Below are positions 14,513 through 22,635 of a stretch of DNA of 64,000 nucleotides, one piece after another. This stretch comes from AC-51 sp036265325 (GTDB taxonomy: Bacteria; Actinomycetota; UBA4738; HRBIN12). The stretch spans positions 1 to 64,000 of the forward strand of contig DATAPH010000060.1 of assembly GCA_036265325.1 (NCBI GenBank). Direction: 5' to 3'. The notes below the pieces were generated by a model. The model did not search any database and had not been told where the DNA came from. It was given only the letters and a program-made list of their open reading frames with translations. The number at the start of each line of letters is the position of its first letter. Position 1 is the stretch's first letter. Position numbers and translations under genes: made by a program.

Positions 14513-16514
14513 GGCGTGACGCTTCGGCGTCGACCGAGATGCGCCAGGTCGACGTCGTCGCCCATTCGGTGAGCGACTCCGCGGACATCGGCTTGGCGAT
14601 GAAGAACCCCTGCACGATGTCGCAGCCGACCTCGCGGAGGAACGTCAGCGACGACTCGTCCTCGACGCCTTCGGCGACGATCGACAGGCCGAGGTTGTGC
14701 CCGAGCCCGACGGTCGACCGCACGATCTCGCCGTCCGACGAGCTCTCGGCGAGGCCGAGGACGAACGAACGATCGATCTTGAGCTCGTTGACCGGTAGGC
14801 GTTGCAGGTAGGCGAGCGAGGAGTAGCCGGTGCCGAAGTCGTCGACCGACAGCCCGACGCCGACGGCGGCGAGCTCTCCCAGCGTGGCGAGTGCACGCTC
14901 GGGCTGGTCCATGACCGACCCCTCCGTGATCTCGAGGCGCAGGCGGTCGGCGGGCACGCCGTGTCGCTCCAGCGCGTCTGCAACGGCGGCGGCGAGGCCC
15001 GCCCGCTGCAGGTCGCGAACCGAGAGGTTGACCGAGACCGTCAGGTCCAGACCTGCGCCCTGCCACGTGTGCGCCTGGCCGGCGGCCGCTTCGAGCACGT
15101 AGGTCGTGATCCTGCCGATCAGGCCGCTGTGCTCGGCGAGCGGGATGAATACGTCGGGGCCGATCGCACCCTGCGTCGGGTGGGTCCATCGCAGCAGCGC
15201 CTCGACACCGACGATCGCGCTCCGCGAGAGGTCGATCATCGGCTGGTACGCGACCGTCAGTGTTCCGTCGTCGATCGCCTTGCGGAGGTCGGCGACCAGC
15301 GCGAGTCGGTCGGTCGAGTACGTGTCCTGTGCCGGCGAGTACGACTCGAACGGCGCGCGCGCGGCCTTGGCTACGTACATCGCGACCTCCGCCCGCCGCA
15401 TCAGCTGATCGGGGTCGTCGCCATGGTCCGGATACGTCGCGATCCCGATGCTTCCGCCGAGCGCGATGTCGATCCCGTCCAGCGCGAACGGGGCATCGAG
15501 GGCATCGGTAAGCTTGCGGGCGACGTCCTCGGCCTCGACCGGAGAACCGAGTCCCGCGAGCGCGATGCCGAACTCGTCGCCGCCGAGCCTCGCGACGGTG
15601 TCGCTCGCACGCAGGACACCTTGCAGCCGCGGCCCGACCTGACGCAGCAGCTCGTCGCCGCGTTCATGCCCGAGCGTGTCGTTCACGTCTTTGAAGTGGT
15701 GGAGGTCGAGGAGCAGCACCGCGACGCCGGTGCCCTCGCGCGCCGAGGTGGCGATCGTCTGCGATACGCGGTCGAAGAAGAGCAGCCGGTTCGGCAGTTC
15801 GGTCAGGTGGTCGAACATCGCGAGGCGCCGGTTCTCGTCGGCACGCCGCTCGAGCTCGTCGCGGTCGCGCCTGATCCGCCGCGAGGCGTCGACCACGATA
15901 CGGAACAGGACCGCCCATAGAAGCACGAGCCCGCCGACGAGTACGAGCAGCAACCGACGCGTGTTCGCCTGGATCTGGGCCGCGATCGGCGTCCACGGCA
16001 CGTAGATCTCGAACGCGACGTGCTCGGTGCCGAACTGTACGGGCACGTAGACCTCGAGCAGCTCTCCGAACTGTCGCTCGTCGACGTTCTCTGCCTTGTC
16101 GACATGGCTGACATCGGCGCTCAGTTCGCCGTCGAGGGCCTCCTGGAGGTCGTCCTCGACTGGGAACGACTGGCCGATCAGCTCATGCTGGTCCGAATAG
16201 AGCACCTCGCCGCTCGGCGACCACAGCTTGATCCGGACGAGCTGCCCGTCGACGAGCCCCGCCTGGAACGCTTGGTCGAGCTCGTGGACCGTCTGATCGC
16301 GCAGACCGGTGTTCATGTCGGAGCGCTCGATATGCGGCTGGAGCCCGACCTGCACGAGGAGCTGGGCCGACGCCGCCGCGTCGCTCTGGGCGGTCGAGCG
16401 CTCGTGGGCAGCCTCGACCTGGGCGAGGGCGAGCCCAAGCAACGCGACGGCAGCCGCGCTCAGGAGGGCGAACGTGCCCACGAACCCGGGCCGGGGAACC
16501 CGGAGGCGTCCCAT
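14502..16514 (-). CDS. GGDEF-EAL cyclic-di-GMP protein with membrane sensor region
   Basis: A 670-residue two-transmembrane signalling protein. TM1 is near 10-32, an extracytoplasmic sensor region runs to about 175, and TM2 (LLLVLVGGLVLLWAVLF) follows. The GGDEF domain keeps RLGGDEFGIAL and an RASD inhibitory-site motif five residues earlier, so diguanylate cyclase activity with product inhibition is plausible. The EAL domain keeps GVEALLRW, VNLSVRDL, LEITEG, DDFGTGYSSLAYL and AEGVED, the usual phosphodiesterase residues. Both activities may therefore be intact. The start at 16514 is chosen because the protein fold begins there. The gene lies 79 bp behind aminomethyltransferase paralogue 3 on the same strand. 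Confidence 0.9.
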   Translation of the reverse strand: MGRLRVPRPGFVGTFALLSAAAVALLGLALAQVEAAHERSTAQSDAAASAQLLVQVGLQPHIERSDMNTGLRDQTVHELDQAFQAGLVDGQLVRIKLWSPSGEVLYSDQHELIGQSFPVEDDLQEALDGELSADVSHVDKAENVDERQFGELLEVYVPVQFGTEHVAFEIYVPWTPIAAQIQANTRRLLLVLVGGLVLLWAVLFRIVVDASRRIRRDRDELERRADENRRLAMFDHLTELPNRLLFFDRVSQTIATSAREGTGVAVLLLDLHHFKDVNDTLGHERGDELLRQVGPRLQGVLRASDTVARLGGDEFGIALAGLGSPVEAEDVARKLTDALDAPFALDGIDIALGGSIGIATYPDHGDDPDQLMRRAEVAMYVAKAARAPFESYSPAQDTYSTDRLALVADLRKAIDDGTLTVAYQPMIDLSRSAIVGVEALLRWTHPTQGAIGPDVFIPLAEHSGLIGRITTYVLEAAAGQAHTWQGAGLDLTVSVNLSVRDLQRAGLAAAVADALERHGVPADRLRLEITEGSVMDQPERALATLGELAAVGVGLSVDDFGTGYSSLAYLQRLPVNELKIDRSFVLGLAESSSDGEIVRSTVGLGHNLGLSIVAEGVEDESSLTFLREVGCDIVQGFFIAKPMSAESLTEWATTSTWRISVDAEASRLTS

Positions 16515-16593
16515 GACCTTGGACGTATCGCCCGGTGCAAGGGGGTGCTTGAAGCGGTAACGAAGCGTAGAAAGGCGGAGCTCCGGCGCGTGT

Positions 16594-17739
16594 CTACGCC
16601 GCCGGCACCTTCTTCTGCGGATCAATGAATGGGATCGCGGCCGTCGTTCCCGTGCGCGAGCCGTCGTCGGTCTCGACATCGAGTCGGTTCCCCGGCTCGG
16701 CGAGACCGATCGGCACCCAGACGTACCCGATGTTCTTTTCCAGACGTGGAGAGTACGTCGCGTCGGTGACATGGCCGACGTGCTCGCCCCCCGAGAACGC
16801 CGGCCAGTGCTGCGTCGGCTGCTCGACCCGGGGACCATCGATCTCGATGCCGACGAGCTTCCGTGAGACGCCCTCGCGCCGGATCCGTTCGAGCGCCTCC
16901 TTGCCGATGTAGTCGGCGTCTTGCTGCTCGACCAATCGCTCGAGGCCGGTGACCTCGAACGGATTCGTCTCGAGCCCGAAGTCCGAGCCCCAGTCGAAGA
17001 TGCCGGCTTCGATCCGGCGTGCGTCGGACGACGGCGTCACGCGGATGTTGTACGGCTTGCCGGCGTCGAGGATCCGTTCCCAGAGGTCGTCGCCCTTGCT
17101 CGGATCGCGCAGGTAGATCTCGTAGCCGACCACAGCCGTCCAGCCCGTGCGGCTGATGACGACGGGGATGCCGTCGAGGTCGGACTCGTCGCACCAGTAG
17201 TACTTCATGTCGAGGACCCAGTCGCCGAAGAGGTCGCGCATGACGTCCTTCGCCTTCGGGCCCTGTACCTGGACCGGATAGACATCGGGATGACCGACGT
17301 CGACGTCCATCCCGGAATTGACCGCGACGCCCATGGCGTACAGGCCGGCGTCCGAGTCGGCGAGCGCGAGCCACCACCGGTTCTCCTCGACGCGCAGCAG
17401 GACGGGGTCGTTCACGATGCCGCCGTCCTGCGCCGTGACGAGCATGTACTTGCCCTGCTTGACCGCGCACGTGGTGAGGTCGCGACAGGTCAGGAGGTTG
17501 GTGAAGGCGGTCGCGTCCGGGCCGGTGATCTCGACGATCCGTTCGACGCTCACGTCCCAGAGCGTGACGTCGTTGATGAGCGACCAGTACTCCTCCAGTG
17601 GATCGCCGTAGGTGTTGGGGTGGTACATGTGCTGATAGACGTCGTAGGCGGAGCATCCCGCGCGAAGCGTCGCCTCGAAGAACGGCGAGCGCCGGTACCA
17701 CGGTCCGAAGTTGAGGGTGGTGCTGCTCGGCTGGGACAC
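16594..17739 (-). CDS. GcvT/DmdA-like aminomethyltransferase-fold protein, paralogue 3
   Basis: A 381-residue paralogue of the proteins at 6565-7743 and 7876-9027, closer to the first. It shares LNFGPWYRRSPFFEATLRAG, WDVSVERIVEITGPDA, TCRDLTTCAVKQGKYM, GGIVNDPVLLRVEE, ALADSDAGLYAMGVA, VQGPKAKDVM and SRTGWTAVVGYEIYL. These segments form the folate-binding core of the T-protein/DmdA superfamily, so a tetrahydrofolate-dependent methyl transfer or demethylation is the best guess. The GTG at 17739 is chosen because AGGAGG lies 10 nt upstream. No ATG fits. The upstream region carries four TTGAC/GTCAA motifs in 66 bp. Confidence 0.85.
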   Translation of the reverse strand: MSQPSSTTLNFGPWYRRSPFFEATLRAGCSAYDVYQHMYHPNTYGDPLEEYWSLINDVTLWDVSVERIVEITGPDATAFTNLLTCRDLTTCAVKQGKYMLVTAQDGGIVNDPVLLRVEENRWWLALADSDAGLYAMGVAVNSGMDVDVGHPDVYPVQVQGPKAKDVMRDLFGDWVLDMKYYWCDESDLDGIPVVISRTGWTAVVGYEIYLRDPSKGDDLWERILDAGKPYNIRVTPSSDARRIEAGIFDWGSDFGLETNPFEVTGLERLVEQQDADYIGKEALERIRREGVSRKLVGIEIDGPRVEQPTQHWPAFSGGEHVGHVTDATYSPRLEKNIGYVWVPIGLAEPGNRLDVETDDGSRTGTTAAIPFIDPQKKVPAA

Positions 17740-18080
17740 GACAGGTCGACCTCCTGTGTGGGTGGAAGGGTCTCGCGATGCTAGCGGCAGGCGGGCGCCG
17801 GCAGGTATCGCGGCGTCGACCGCTCGGCGTTGTATCGCCTGTTGCGCGGTGGGACATCGAGCGGGCGAGGCGCCACGCAGAGTTGCGTCAACCGCTTGAC
17901 GACCGAAGTGGCGCAATGCGTTGACGCCTGATCGCGGGCGATGAACCGTCAAGACGTTGCGCGACTTCGAGCGACAACGTATCGACGCATCTCTGTGCGA
18001 AGCCGCCCCCCACTCGCGTTAAGAGGTCGACGCGCGTAGGGGGCGGCTCCAGCCTCCGACCGAGTTCCGAGGAGCTGTCC
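17740..18080. other. Intergenic region with repeated TTGAC/GTCAA motifs
   Basis: A 340-bp region with no convincing gene. GTCAA or TTGAC occurs at 17887-17891, 17896-17900, 17921-17925 and 17948-17952. GCGTCAAC (17885-17892) and GTTGACGC (17920-17927) form an inverted repeat. This cluster is the likely promoter and control region of the minus-strand aminomethyltransferase gene. The right part holds the protease terminator. Confidence 0.5.
18001..18048 (-). terminator. Long hairpin after the HtrA-like protease gene
   Basis: AGCCGCCCCC (18001-18010) and GGGGGCGGCT (18039-18048) form a perfect 10-bp stem around a 28-nt loop that can pair further. It lies about 33 nt past the protease stop on the minus strand. 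The U tract is weak. Confidence 0.55.
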
Positions 18081-19298
18081 CTAGACCGCCGGCCCCGAGA
18101 TCAGCTGGACCGCCGCCGTGTGCTGCCCGGTCTGGTCTACCCACGTGATCTGGGCCGTCTCGCCGGGCACGTGCGCGTGCAGGGGCGGTCCGAGCGTGTT
18201 CGGCGACGTCACCGTGTGGCCGTCTACGCCCGTGATCACCGCGGGCACGGTCATGCCGGCCTGGGCCGCGGGGCCGTTCGGCTCCAAGCCCACGACCAGC
18301 GCGCCCGACTGCACGCCGAGGTTCGCGGCGGCCGTCGGGTCGGCCTCGATCGCCTTGACGCCGACGCCGAGGTAGCCACGCTCGCCCATCAGGACGGTTC
18401 CGCCACCGCCGGCCTGGATCTGGTTGACCACGTCGAGCGCCGTCGTGATCGGGATCGCGAACCCAACGCTCTGCTGCGACGCCGAGGTTGTCTGGGTGTC
18501 GGTGCCGGCGGTGATCATGCCGATCACCTGACCGTTGGCGTTGATGAGGCCGCCGCCCGAGTCGCCCGGCTGGATGTGCGCGTTGGTCTGGATCATGCCG
18601 GTGAGCCGCTCCGACGTGCCGTCGGGATCGTTCGCCGTGATGCTCCGGTTGAGACCCGTCACATCGCCGTTCGCGACGCTCGGGCTGCCGCCACGGCCGA
18701 GCGCGTTGCCGACTCCGGCCACGTTCTCGCCGACCGACACCGACGACGAATCGCCGGGACTGATCGTCGCGAGTCCGGATGCGTTCTGCAGTTGGATCAC
18801 CGCGACATCGTGTGCCGGATCCACGCCGACCACCGTCGCCGTGTAGGACGACGCGCCGGGCACCCGGACCTGGATCTTCCATGCGCCCTTCACGACGTGG
18901 TTGTTGGTCAGCACCTCGCCGTTGGACGTGAGGACCATGCCGGTGCCGGCGCCCATCGGGGTCAGCTGGCTCGTCGGCGCGCCGATCTCCTTACCGAACG
19001 TCGTGACGTCCACGATGCCGGTCGCGGTGCCCGTCACCGGCGCTCCGGTGTTCGAGCCGTTCGACATCGAGATCGCGGTGACCGCGCCGACGACGAGCGT
19101 GCCGACGAGCGCGAGCGCGACGAGAAGCGGTACCCACTTGGAGGGCCGCTTCTTCGGTGCGGGCTGATCGGGCCGGGGAGCCCAGCCGACCGGGGAGGGT
19201 GCGGTCGGCTGGTTCCATCCCGGAGGCGCCGGCATGCCATGGAGGGCGCCGGGCCAGTGGTTCTGGGTCTCGTCGGGCGGGTTCATCAGGTCGGACAC
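18081..19298 (-). CDS. HtrA/DegP-like trypsin-family serine protease with PDZ domain
   Basis: A 405-residue membrane-anchored protease. A proline-rich cytoplasmic N-terminus of about 55 residues precedes one transmembrane helix (WVPLLVALALVGTLVVGAV). The trypsin-like domain follows, with the triad His in LTNNHVV, Asp in DPAHDVAVIQL and Ser in QPGDSGGGLI. The C-terminal PDZ domain includes RGYLGVGVKAI and GPAAQAGM. Such proteins degrade or refold damaged proteins outside the membrane. The GTG at 19298 is chosen because GAGGAG lies 8 nt upstream; an in-frame ATG at 19286 is the alternative. It is divergent from an SRPBCC gene, with a palindrome between them. Confidence 0.9.
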   Translation of the reverse strand: MSDLMNPPDETQNHWPGALHGMPAPPGWNQPTAPSPVGWAPRPDQPAPKKRPSKWVPLLVALALVGTLVVGAVTAISMSNGSNTGAPVTGTATGIVDVTTFGKEIGAPTSQLTPMGAGTGMVLTSNGEVLTNNHVVKGAWKIQVRVPGASSYTATVVGVDPAHDVAVIQLQNASGLATISPGDSSSVSVGENVAGVGNALGRGGSPSVANGDVTGLNRSITANDPDGTSERLTGMIQTNAHIQPGDSGGGLINANGQVIGMITAGTDTQTTSASQQSVGFAIPITTALDVVNQIQAGGGGTVLMGERGYLGVGVKAIEADPTAAANLGVQSGALVVGLEPNGPAAQAGMTVPAVITGVDGHTVTSPNTLGPPLHAHVPGETAQITWVDQTGQHTAAVQLISGPAV

Positions 19299-19392
19299 GT
19301 CATCGGCTCCTCGATCGTTCAACACCACTGATTCGGTTGACGTTCCCCGCAGGCTCGCAGTCACGCCTGGGAGTTCCCTGTGGAAACGGCTC

Positions 19393-19414
19393 GAGGTGTG
19401 TCGGAACACACCTC
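19393..19414. promoter_or_regulatory. Palindromic operator-like site between divergent genes
   Basis: GAGGTGTG-TCGGAA-CACACCTC is a perfect inverted repeat with 8-bp arms and a 6-nt spacer. It abuts the -35 box of the plus-strand SRPBCC gene and lies upstream of the protease gene, so one regulator could control both. Confidence 0.55.
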
Positions 19415-19415
19415 A

Positions 19416-19445
19416 TTGACCGGTGGGACACCTCCCGCGTAGCGT
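19416..19445 (+). promoter_or_regulatory. Promoter of the SRPBCC gene
   Basis: TTGACC (19416-19421), an 18-bp spacer and TAGCGT (19440-19445), about 30 nt before the ATG at 19477. Confidence 0.5.
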
Positions 19446-19476
19446 CCGACCTGGCATTTTTCGAGGGGAGGACCGC

Positions 19477-19926
19477 ATGGCAGATCCGCCGGTCTACACC
19501 GTCAGTATCGACGCTCCGCCGGACAGGGTGTGGCCGCTCGTCGCCGATCTGAGCCGCCAGGGCGAATGGTCGCCGAAGCCGTACCGCGTCGAGTGGCAGT
19601 CCGGGGCACACAACGCCGTCGGAAGCACGTTCCGGTCGATCGGCTGGCTGCCGCAGGAAAGCGAGCACGTGATGGAGGGCGTGGTCACGGTCAACGAGCC
19701 GATGAAGATCTTCGAAGTGACCACCCACGACGACAAAGAGGAGTGGACCAACACATACGAGCTCACGCCGACGGGCTCCGGGACGACGGTCACGAAGACG
19801 GTCATCTGGCCGCCGCTGAGCGGCGTCAAGGCGTTCGGACGGTCCGCCGTGTTCGCGGTCTACGTCAACGGCGCGATGCGCAAAGGCCTTTCGATGTTGA
19901 AGCAGAAGGCCGAAGCTGGCGCGTAA
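19477..19926 (+). CDS. Single-domain SRPBCC protein
   Basis: A 149-residue SRPBCC-family (polyketide cyclase/dehydrase-like) protein. It begins YTVSIDAPPDRVWPLVADLS, the usual beta-1/helix-1 signature, and has GSTFRSIGWLP, EVTTHDDKEEWTNTYEL and a long C-terminal helix. The fold makes a hydrophobic ligand pocket; the ligand is not known. The ATG is set by GAGGGGAGG upstream. It is divergent from the HtrA-like protease across a 178-bp gap containing a palindrome. A second SRPBCC system lies at 5590-6513 but is only distantly similar. Confidence 0.82.
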   Translation: MADPPVYTVSIDAPPDRVWPLVADLSRQGEWSPKPYRVEWQSGAHNAVGSTFRSIGWLPQESEHVMEGVVTVNEPMKIFEVTTHDDKEEWTNTYELTPTGSGTTVTKTVIWPPLSGVKAFGRSAVFAVYVNGAMRKGLSMLKQKAEAGA

Positions 19927-20420
19927 CCTCGTACCTATGTCGCGCAACTGTGTCGCGATAGAGATTAGGCCGAGGAACCTTGCGAAACTCGCCCTTGCGG
20001 GTGAGTCTCCTCGCTCGGTCCCTCGGCCCGATCTTATCTCTCGCTCCGACAGCGCTCCGTGAGGCGCGCGAACCGGGTTCAAGAGATGAAAGGTGGTCCC
20101 AGGCAACTCCACGACCGGCTTGGTTTCCTCGCGGTACCTCCGCTTTGGGGATTCCCAGATACCCCGCAAGCACAGGCAGTTCGCTTTCCCACCCGTACTC
20201 ACAGGTACTCCGAGTCGCCTTACGGCATCAGCCCTGCTCGGTTCCCTGCTTCGATCTGTTCGGCCGCCTGGGACCGATGCGAACGATAGGCGACGCATAC
20301 GACGTCTGCAAATGGCGTTGACCTGCACATATGTCCGATGACCTGCGCATCCTTCGACACCAGAAAGAGTGACAAGACGACGGACGTCATGTTCGCGCTC
20401 GACGTCGGTACGCTCGTCGT
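19927..20420. other. Non-coding region rich in nested inverted repeats (candidate structured RNA)
   Basis: No frame here has family features or a ribosome site. GGCCGAGG (19968-19975) pairs with CCTCGGCC (20021-20028), and the stem can extend inward by three pairs after one mismatch. Inside it, ACTCGCCC (19987-19994) and GGGTGAGT (19999-20006) form an 8-bp stem with one G-U pair and a TTGC loop. Further on, GGTCCCAGGC (20095-20104) is exactly complementary to GCCTGGGACC (20266-20275). GCGGTACCTCCGC and GGGGATTCCC-type elements lie between. This nesting suggests a folded RNA or a remnant of one. I could not match it to RNase P, tmRNA, SRP RNA, a riboswitch or a group II intron. Confidence 0.4.
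20409..20414 (+). promoter_or_regulatory. Possible -10 box of a leaderless start
   Basis: TACGCT, exactly 6 nt before the ATG at 20421; no Shine-Dalgarno sequence. Confidence 0.4.
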
Positions 20421-21017
20421 ATGTGTGCACACGCACGTGCGGACGGGTTCAACGATGCGTATCGCGACACGCCGCCCTGGGACATCTCACGTCCGCAACC
20501 CGGGTTCCGTGCGCTTGCCGAGGACGGCGCGTTGCACGGACGCGTGCTCGATGTCGGATGTGGAACGGGTGAGCACGCGTTGCTCGCCGCGTCGCTCGGG
20601 TTGGATGCGACCGGGATCGACGGCGCGCCGATCGCGATCGAGAAGGCCGAGGCGAAGGCGCGCGAGCGCGGCATCGATGCTCGGTTCCTGGTCGGCGATG
20701 TGCTTGAGCTCGCGCAGACGGGCGAGCAGTGGGACACGGTGCTCGACTGCGGCGTGTTCCACGTGTTCGACGACGACGACCGCCCCGTGTACGTCGAGAA
20801 CCTCGCCGCGGTGATCCCTGCGGGCGGTCGGTACTTCATGCTGTGCTTCAGCGATCGGCAGCCGGGCGCCGCGGGACCGCGCCGCGTGTCGCAGGACGAG
20901 ATCCGTTCCTCGTTCGCGGACGGCTGGCGCGTGGACTCGATCGAGGCGTCGGTCATCGAGACGAACTGGCAGGAGCGAAGCGCCCGGGCCTGGCTCGCGA
21001 CGATCACCCGCATGTGA
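20421..21017 (+). CDS. Class I SAM-dependent methyltransferase
   Basis: A 198-residue methyltransferase. Motif I is VLDVGCGTGEHALLAA near 43-58, the acidic end of beta-2 is GIDGAP, and motif III/IV appears as DTVLDCGVFHVFDDDDRPVY. It resembles the thiopurine/tellurite-resistance type of small-molecule methyltransferase, and the substrate is unknown. The start has no ribosome site. It follows the structured non-coding region on the same strand. Base use matches its neighbours, so there is no sign of recent transfer. Confidence 0.85.
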   Translation: MCAHARADGFNDAYRDTPPWDISRPQPGFRALAEDGALHGRVLDVGCGTGEHALLAASLGLDATGIDGAPIAIEKAEAKARERGIDARFLVGDVLELAQTGEQWDTVLDCGVFHVFDDDDRPVYVENLAAVIPAGGRYFMLCFSDRQPGAAGPRRVSQDEIRSSFADGWRVDSIEASVIETNWQERSARAWLATITRM

Positions 21018-21123
21018 GCGGCAAGCCGAGAACGACTGCGTACGAGGCGTCTGCAGGGTCTCACGGCGGCGTGTAGGGTTGCCCTCTCGCGCACATGCGT
21101 CGGTCTGACATCCGGAGGTTGAG

Positions 21124-22626
21124 GTGCTGCAGTCGTCCCGTCTTGCGCCCGCTCGCGTCGGTGCGTGGCTCGCCGTCGCCGTCCTCGTTGTGGCGGCCCT
21201 GGCCGGGGTCGCCGCGCCGGCCCGGGCCGCCTCGGGGCTGACGGCGTTCACGGTCGACAGCGAGGCCGGCGACTCCATCGCCGCAGGGCAGAGCGTCACC
21301 TTCACGTCGTCGAACGCGACGATCACGGCGACCGGCGATGACACGGCGCTGACGATGAACGTGACGGACGGCACGGATCACTTCGCCGCGGATCTGGCGG
21401 CGCCGACGGGCGGCGCCTTGACGGCCGGGACCTACACGACGACCCGATCCGGCGACGCCTCGAACGCCGGGCTTGATGTGTCCGGCGACGGCCGCTCGTG
21501 CAGTTCTTCAACGGGCACGATGACCGTGCACGAGATCGCGGTGGACGGATCCAACGCGCTCGCGACGCTCGCGGTCACCTACGAGCAGCACTGCGACGGC
21601 GCGACGCCGGCGTTGTTCGGCGAGCTTCGGTTCAACTCGGCGGTCGACTACAAGGCCGTTTCGGCGTCACCGGCGAGCATCGACTTCGGCACGCAACCGC
21701 GTCACCCGTCGGCGCCTAACCCCATCACGATCACGAACACCGGAAGCACGGCGGTCACGTTCGGCGCCGCGTCGCTCAAGGGAACGGCGCGCGCCGACTA
21801 CTCGATCGACTCGGACGACTGCTCCGGAACCTCGCCGGCGCCGACCGAGACGTGCGCGGTCGCGATCGTGTTCGACCCGAGCTCGGGCGCGAGCCGCCCG
21901 GCGCGCGTCGAGCTGCCGGTGGACACGGCGCGCGGCGTGGTCGTCATCCCGCTGACCGGCAAGGGCCAGAAACACACCACGTCCGTCTCGATCAAGGTGT
22001 CGAACTCGCGCGTCAACTTCAACGGCTCGGTCACGGTCACGGCGCACCTCGAAGATCACCGCAAGGTGCACAACAGGACGCTGTTCATCCTCGAGAAGCC
22101 GTACGGGGGCGCCAGCAAGCCCATCAAGTCCGCGTTGGTCGACCGGCACGGGAACCTCCAGGCCAAGGTGCGGCTGCAGAAGCGGGCCTCGTTCTCGGCG
22201 CAGTTCGGTGGTGACGTCGATTGGAAGGCCGCGACGAGCCGCTCACTGACCGTGCACGTGTTCGCGTCGATCAAGGGTCGGATGATCCGCAACTACAGCC
22301 GTTCCGGCTCCTACGCGCTGTACCACTACAAGGGCTCGTGCACGACGTCGGCCCACACGCGCTGCCCGGAAGAGGCCGTCAAGGTAAGCCCGAATCACCA
22401 GGGCGACACGATCACCGCCACCCTCCAGGCGTTCACCGCAGGGAAGTGGCACACCATGGCGAGCATCAGCGGTCCGCTGTCGGCCAACAGCACCGCGATC
22501 GTCATCACGTACTACACCGGGCCGGGCGTGATCGGCGTCAACCTCCGCTCGCACATCCGGTTCAGCGGTGACGACGAGAACCTCGCGCGAACGTCGTCGT
22601 GGGCGTACTTCCGCGTGACCAAGTAG
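21124..22626 (+). CDS. Large secreted protein of unknown function with ASH-like domain
   Basis: A 500-residue exported protein. Residues 1-37 form a signal peptide (LAVAVLVVAALAGVAAPARA). After a Thr/Ser-rich beta region, residues 182-285 (ASIDFGTQPRHPSAPNPITITNTGSTA with its Cys pair) resemble an ASH or choice-of-anchor D immunoglobulin-like domain. Residues 290-390 look like a Big-type Ig repeat (VNFNGSVTVTAHL). The C-terminal ~110 residues include CTTSAHTRCPEE and appear unrelated to a known enzyme. No catalytic motif, LPXTG or transmembrane anchor is visible. A surface or extracellular structural role is likely. The GTG start has CGGAGG upstream, and TAGGGT at 21075-21080 may be its -10 box. 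Confidence 0.75.
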   Translation: MLQSSRLAPARVGAWLAVAVLVVAALAGVAAPARAASGLTAFTVDSEAGDSIAAGQSVTFTSSNATITATGDDTALTMNVTDGTDHFAADLAAPTGGALTAGTYTTTRSGDASNAGLDVSGDGRSCSSSTGTMTVHEIAVDGSNALATLAVTYEQHCDGATPALFGELRFNSAVDYKAVSASPASIDFGTQPRHPSAPNPITITNTGSTAVTFGAASLKGTARADYSIDSDDCSGTSPAPTETCAVAIVFDPSSGASRPARVELPVDTARGVVVIPLTGKGQKHTTSVSIKVSNSRVNFNGSVTVTAHLEDHRKVHNRTLFILEKPYGGASKPIKSALVDRHGNLQAKVRLQKRASFSAQFGGDVDWKAATSRSLTVHVFASIKGRMIRNYSRSGSYALYHYKGSCTTSAHTRCPEEAVKVSPNHQGDTITATLQAFTAGKWHTMASISGPLSANSTAIVITYYTGPGVIGVNLRSHIRFSGDDENLARTSSWAYFRVTK

Positions 22627-22635
22627 CGAGTTTCG

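Noticed and set aside
20060..20100. tRNA-like T-loop GGTTCAAG in the non-coding region
   Set aside because: The bases around it cannot form a T stem, and no acceptor, D or anticodon arms are present.
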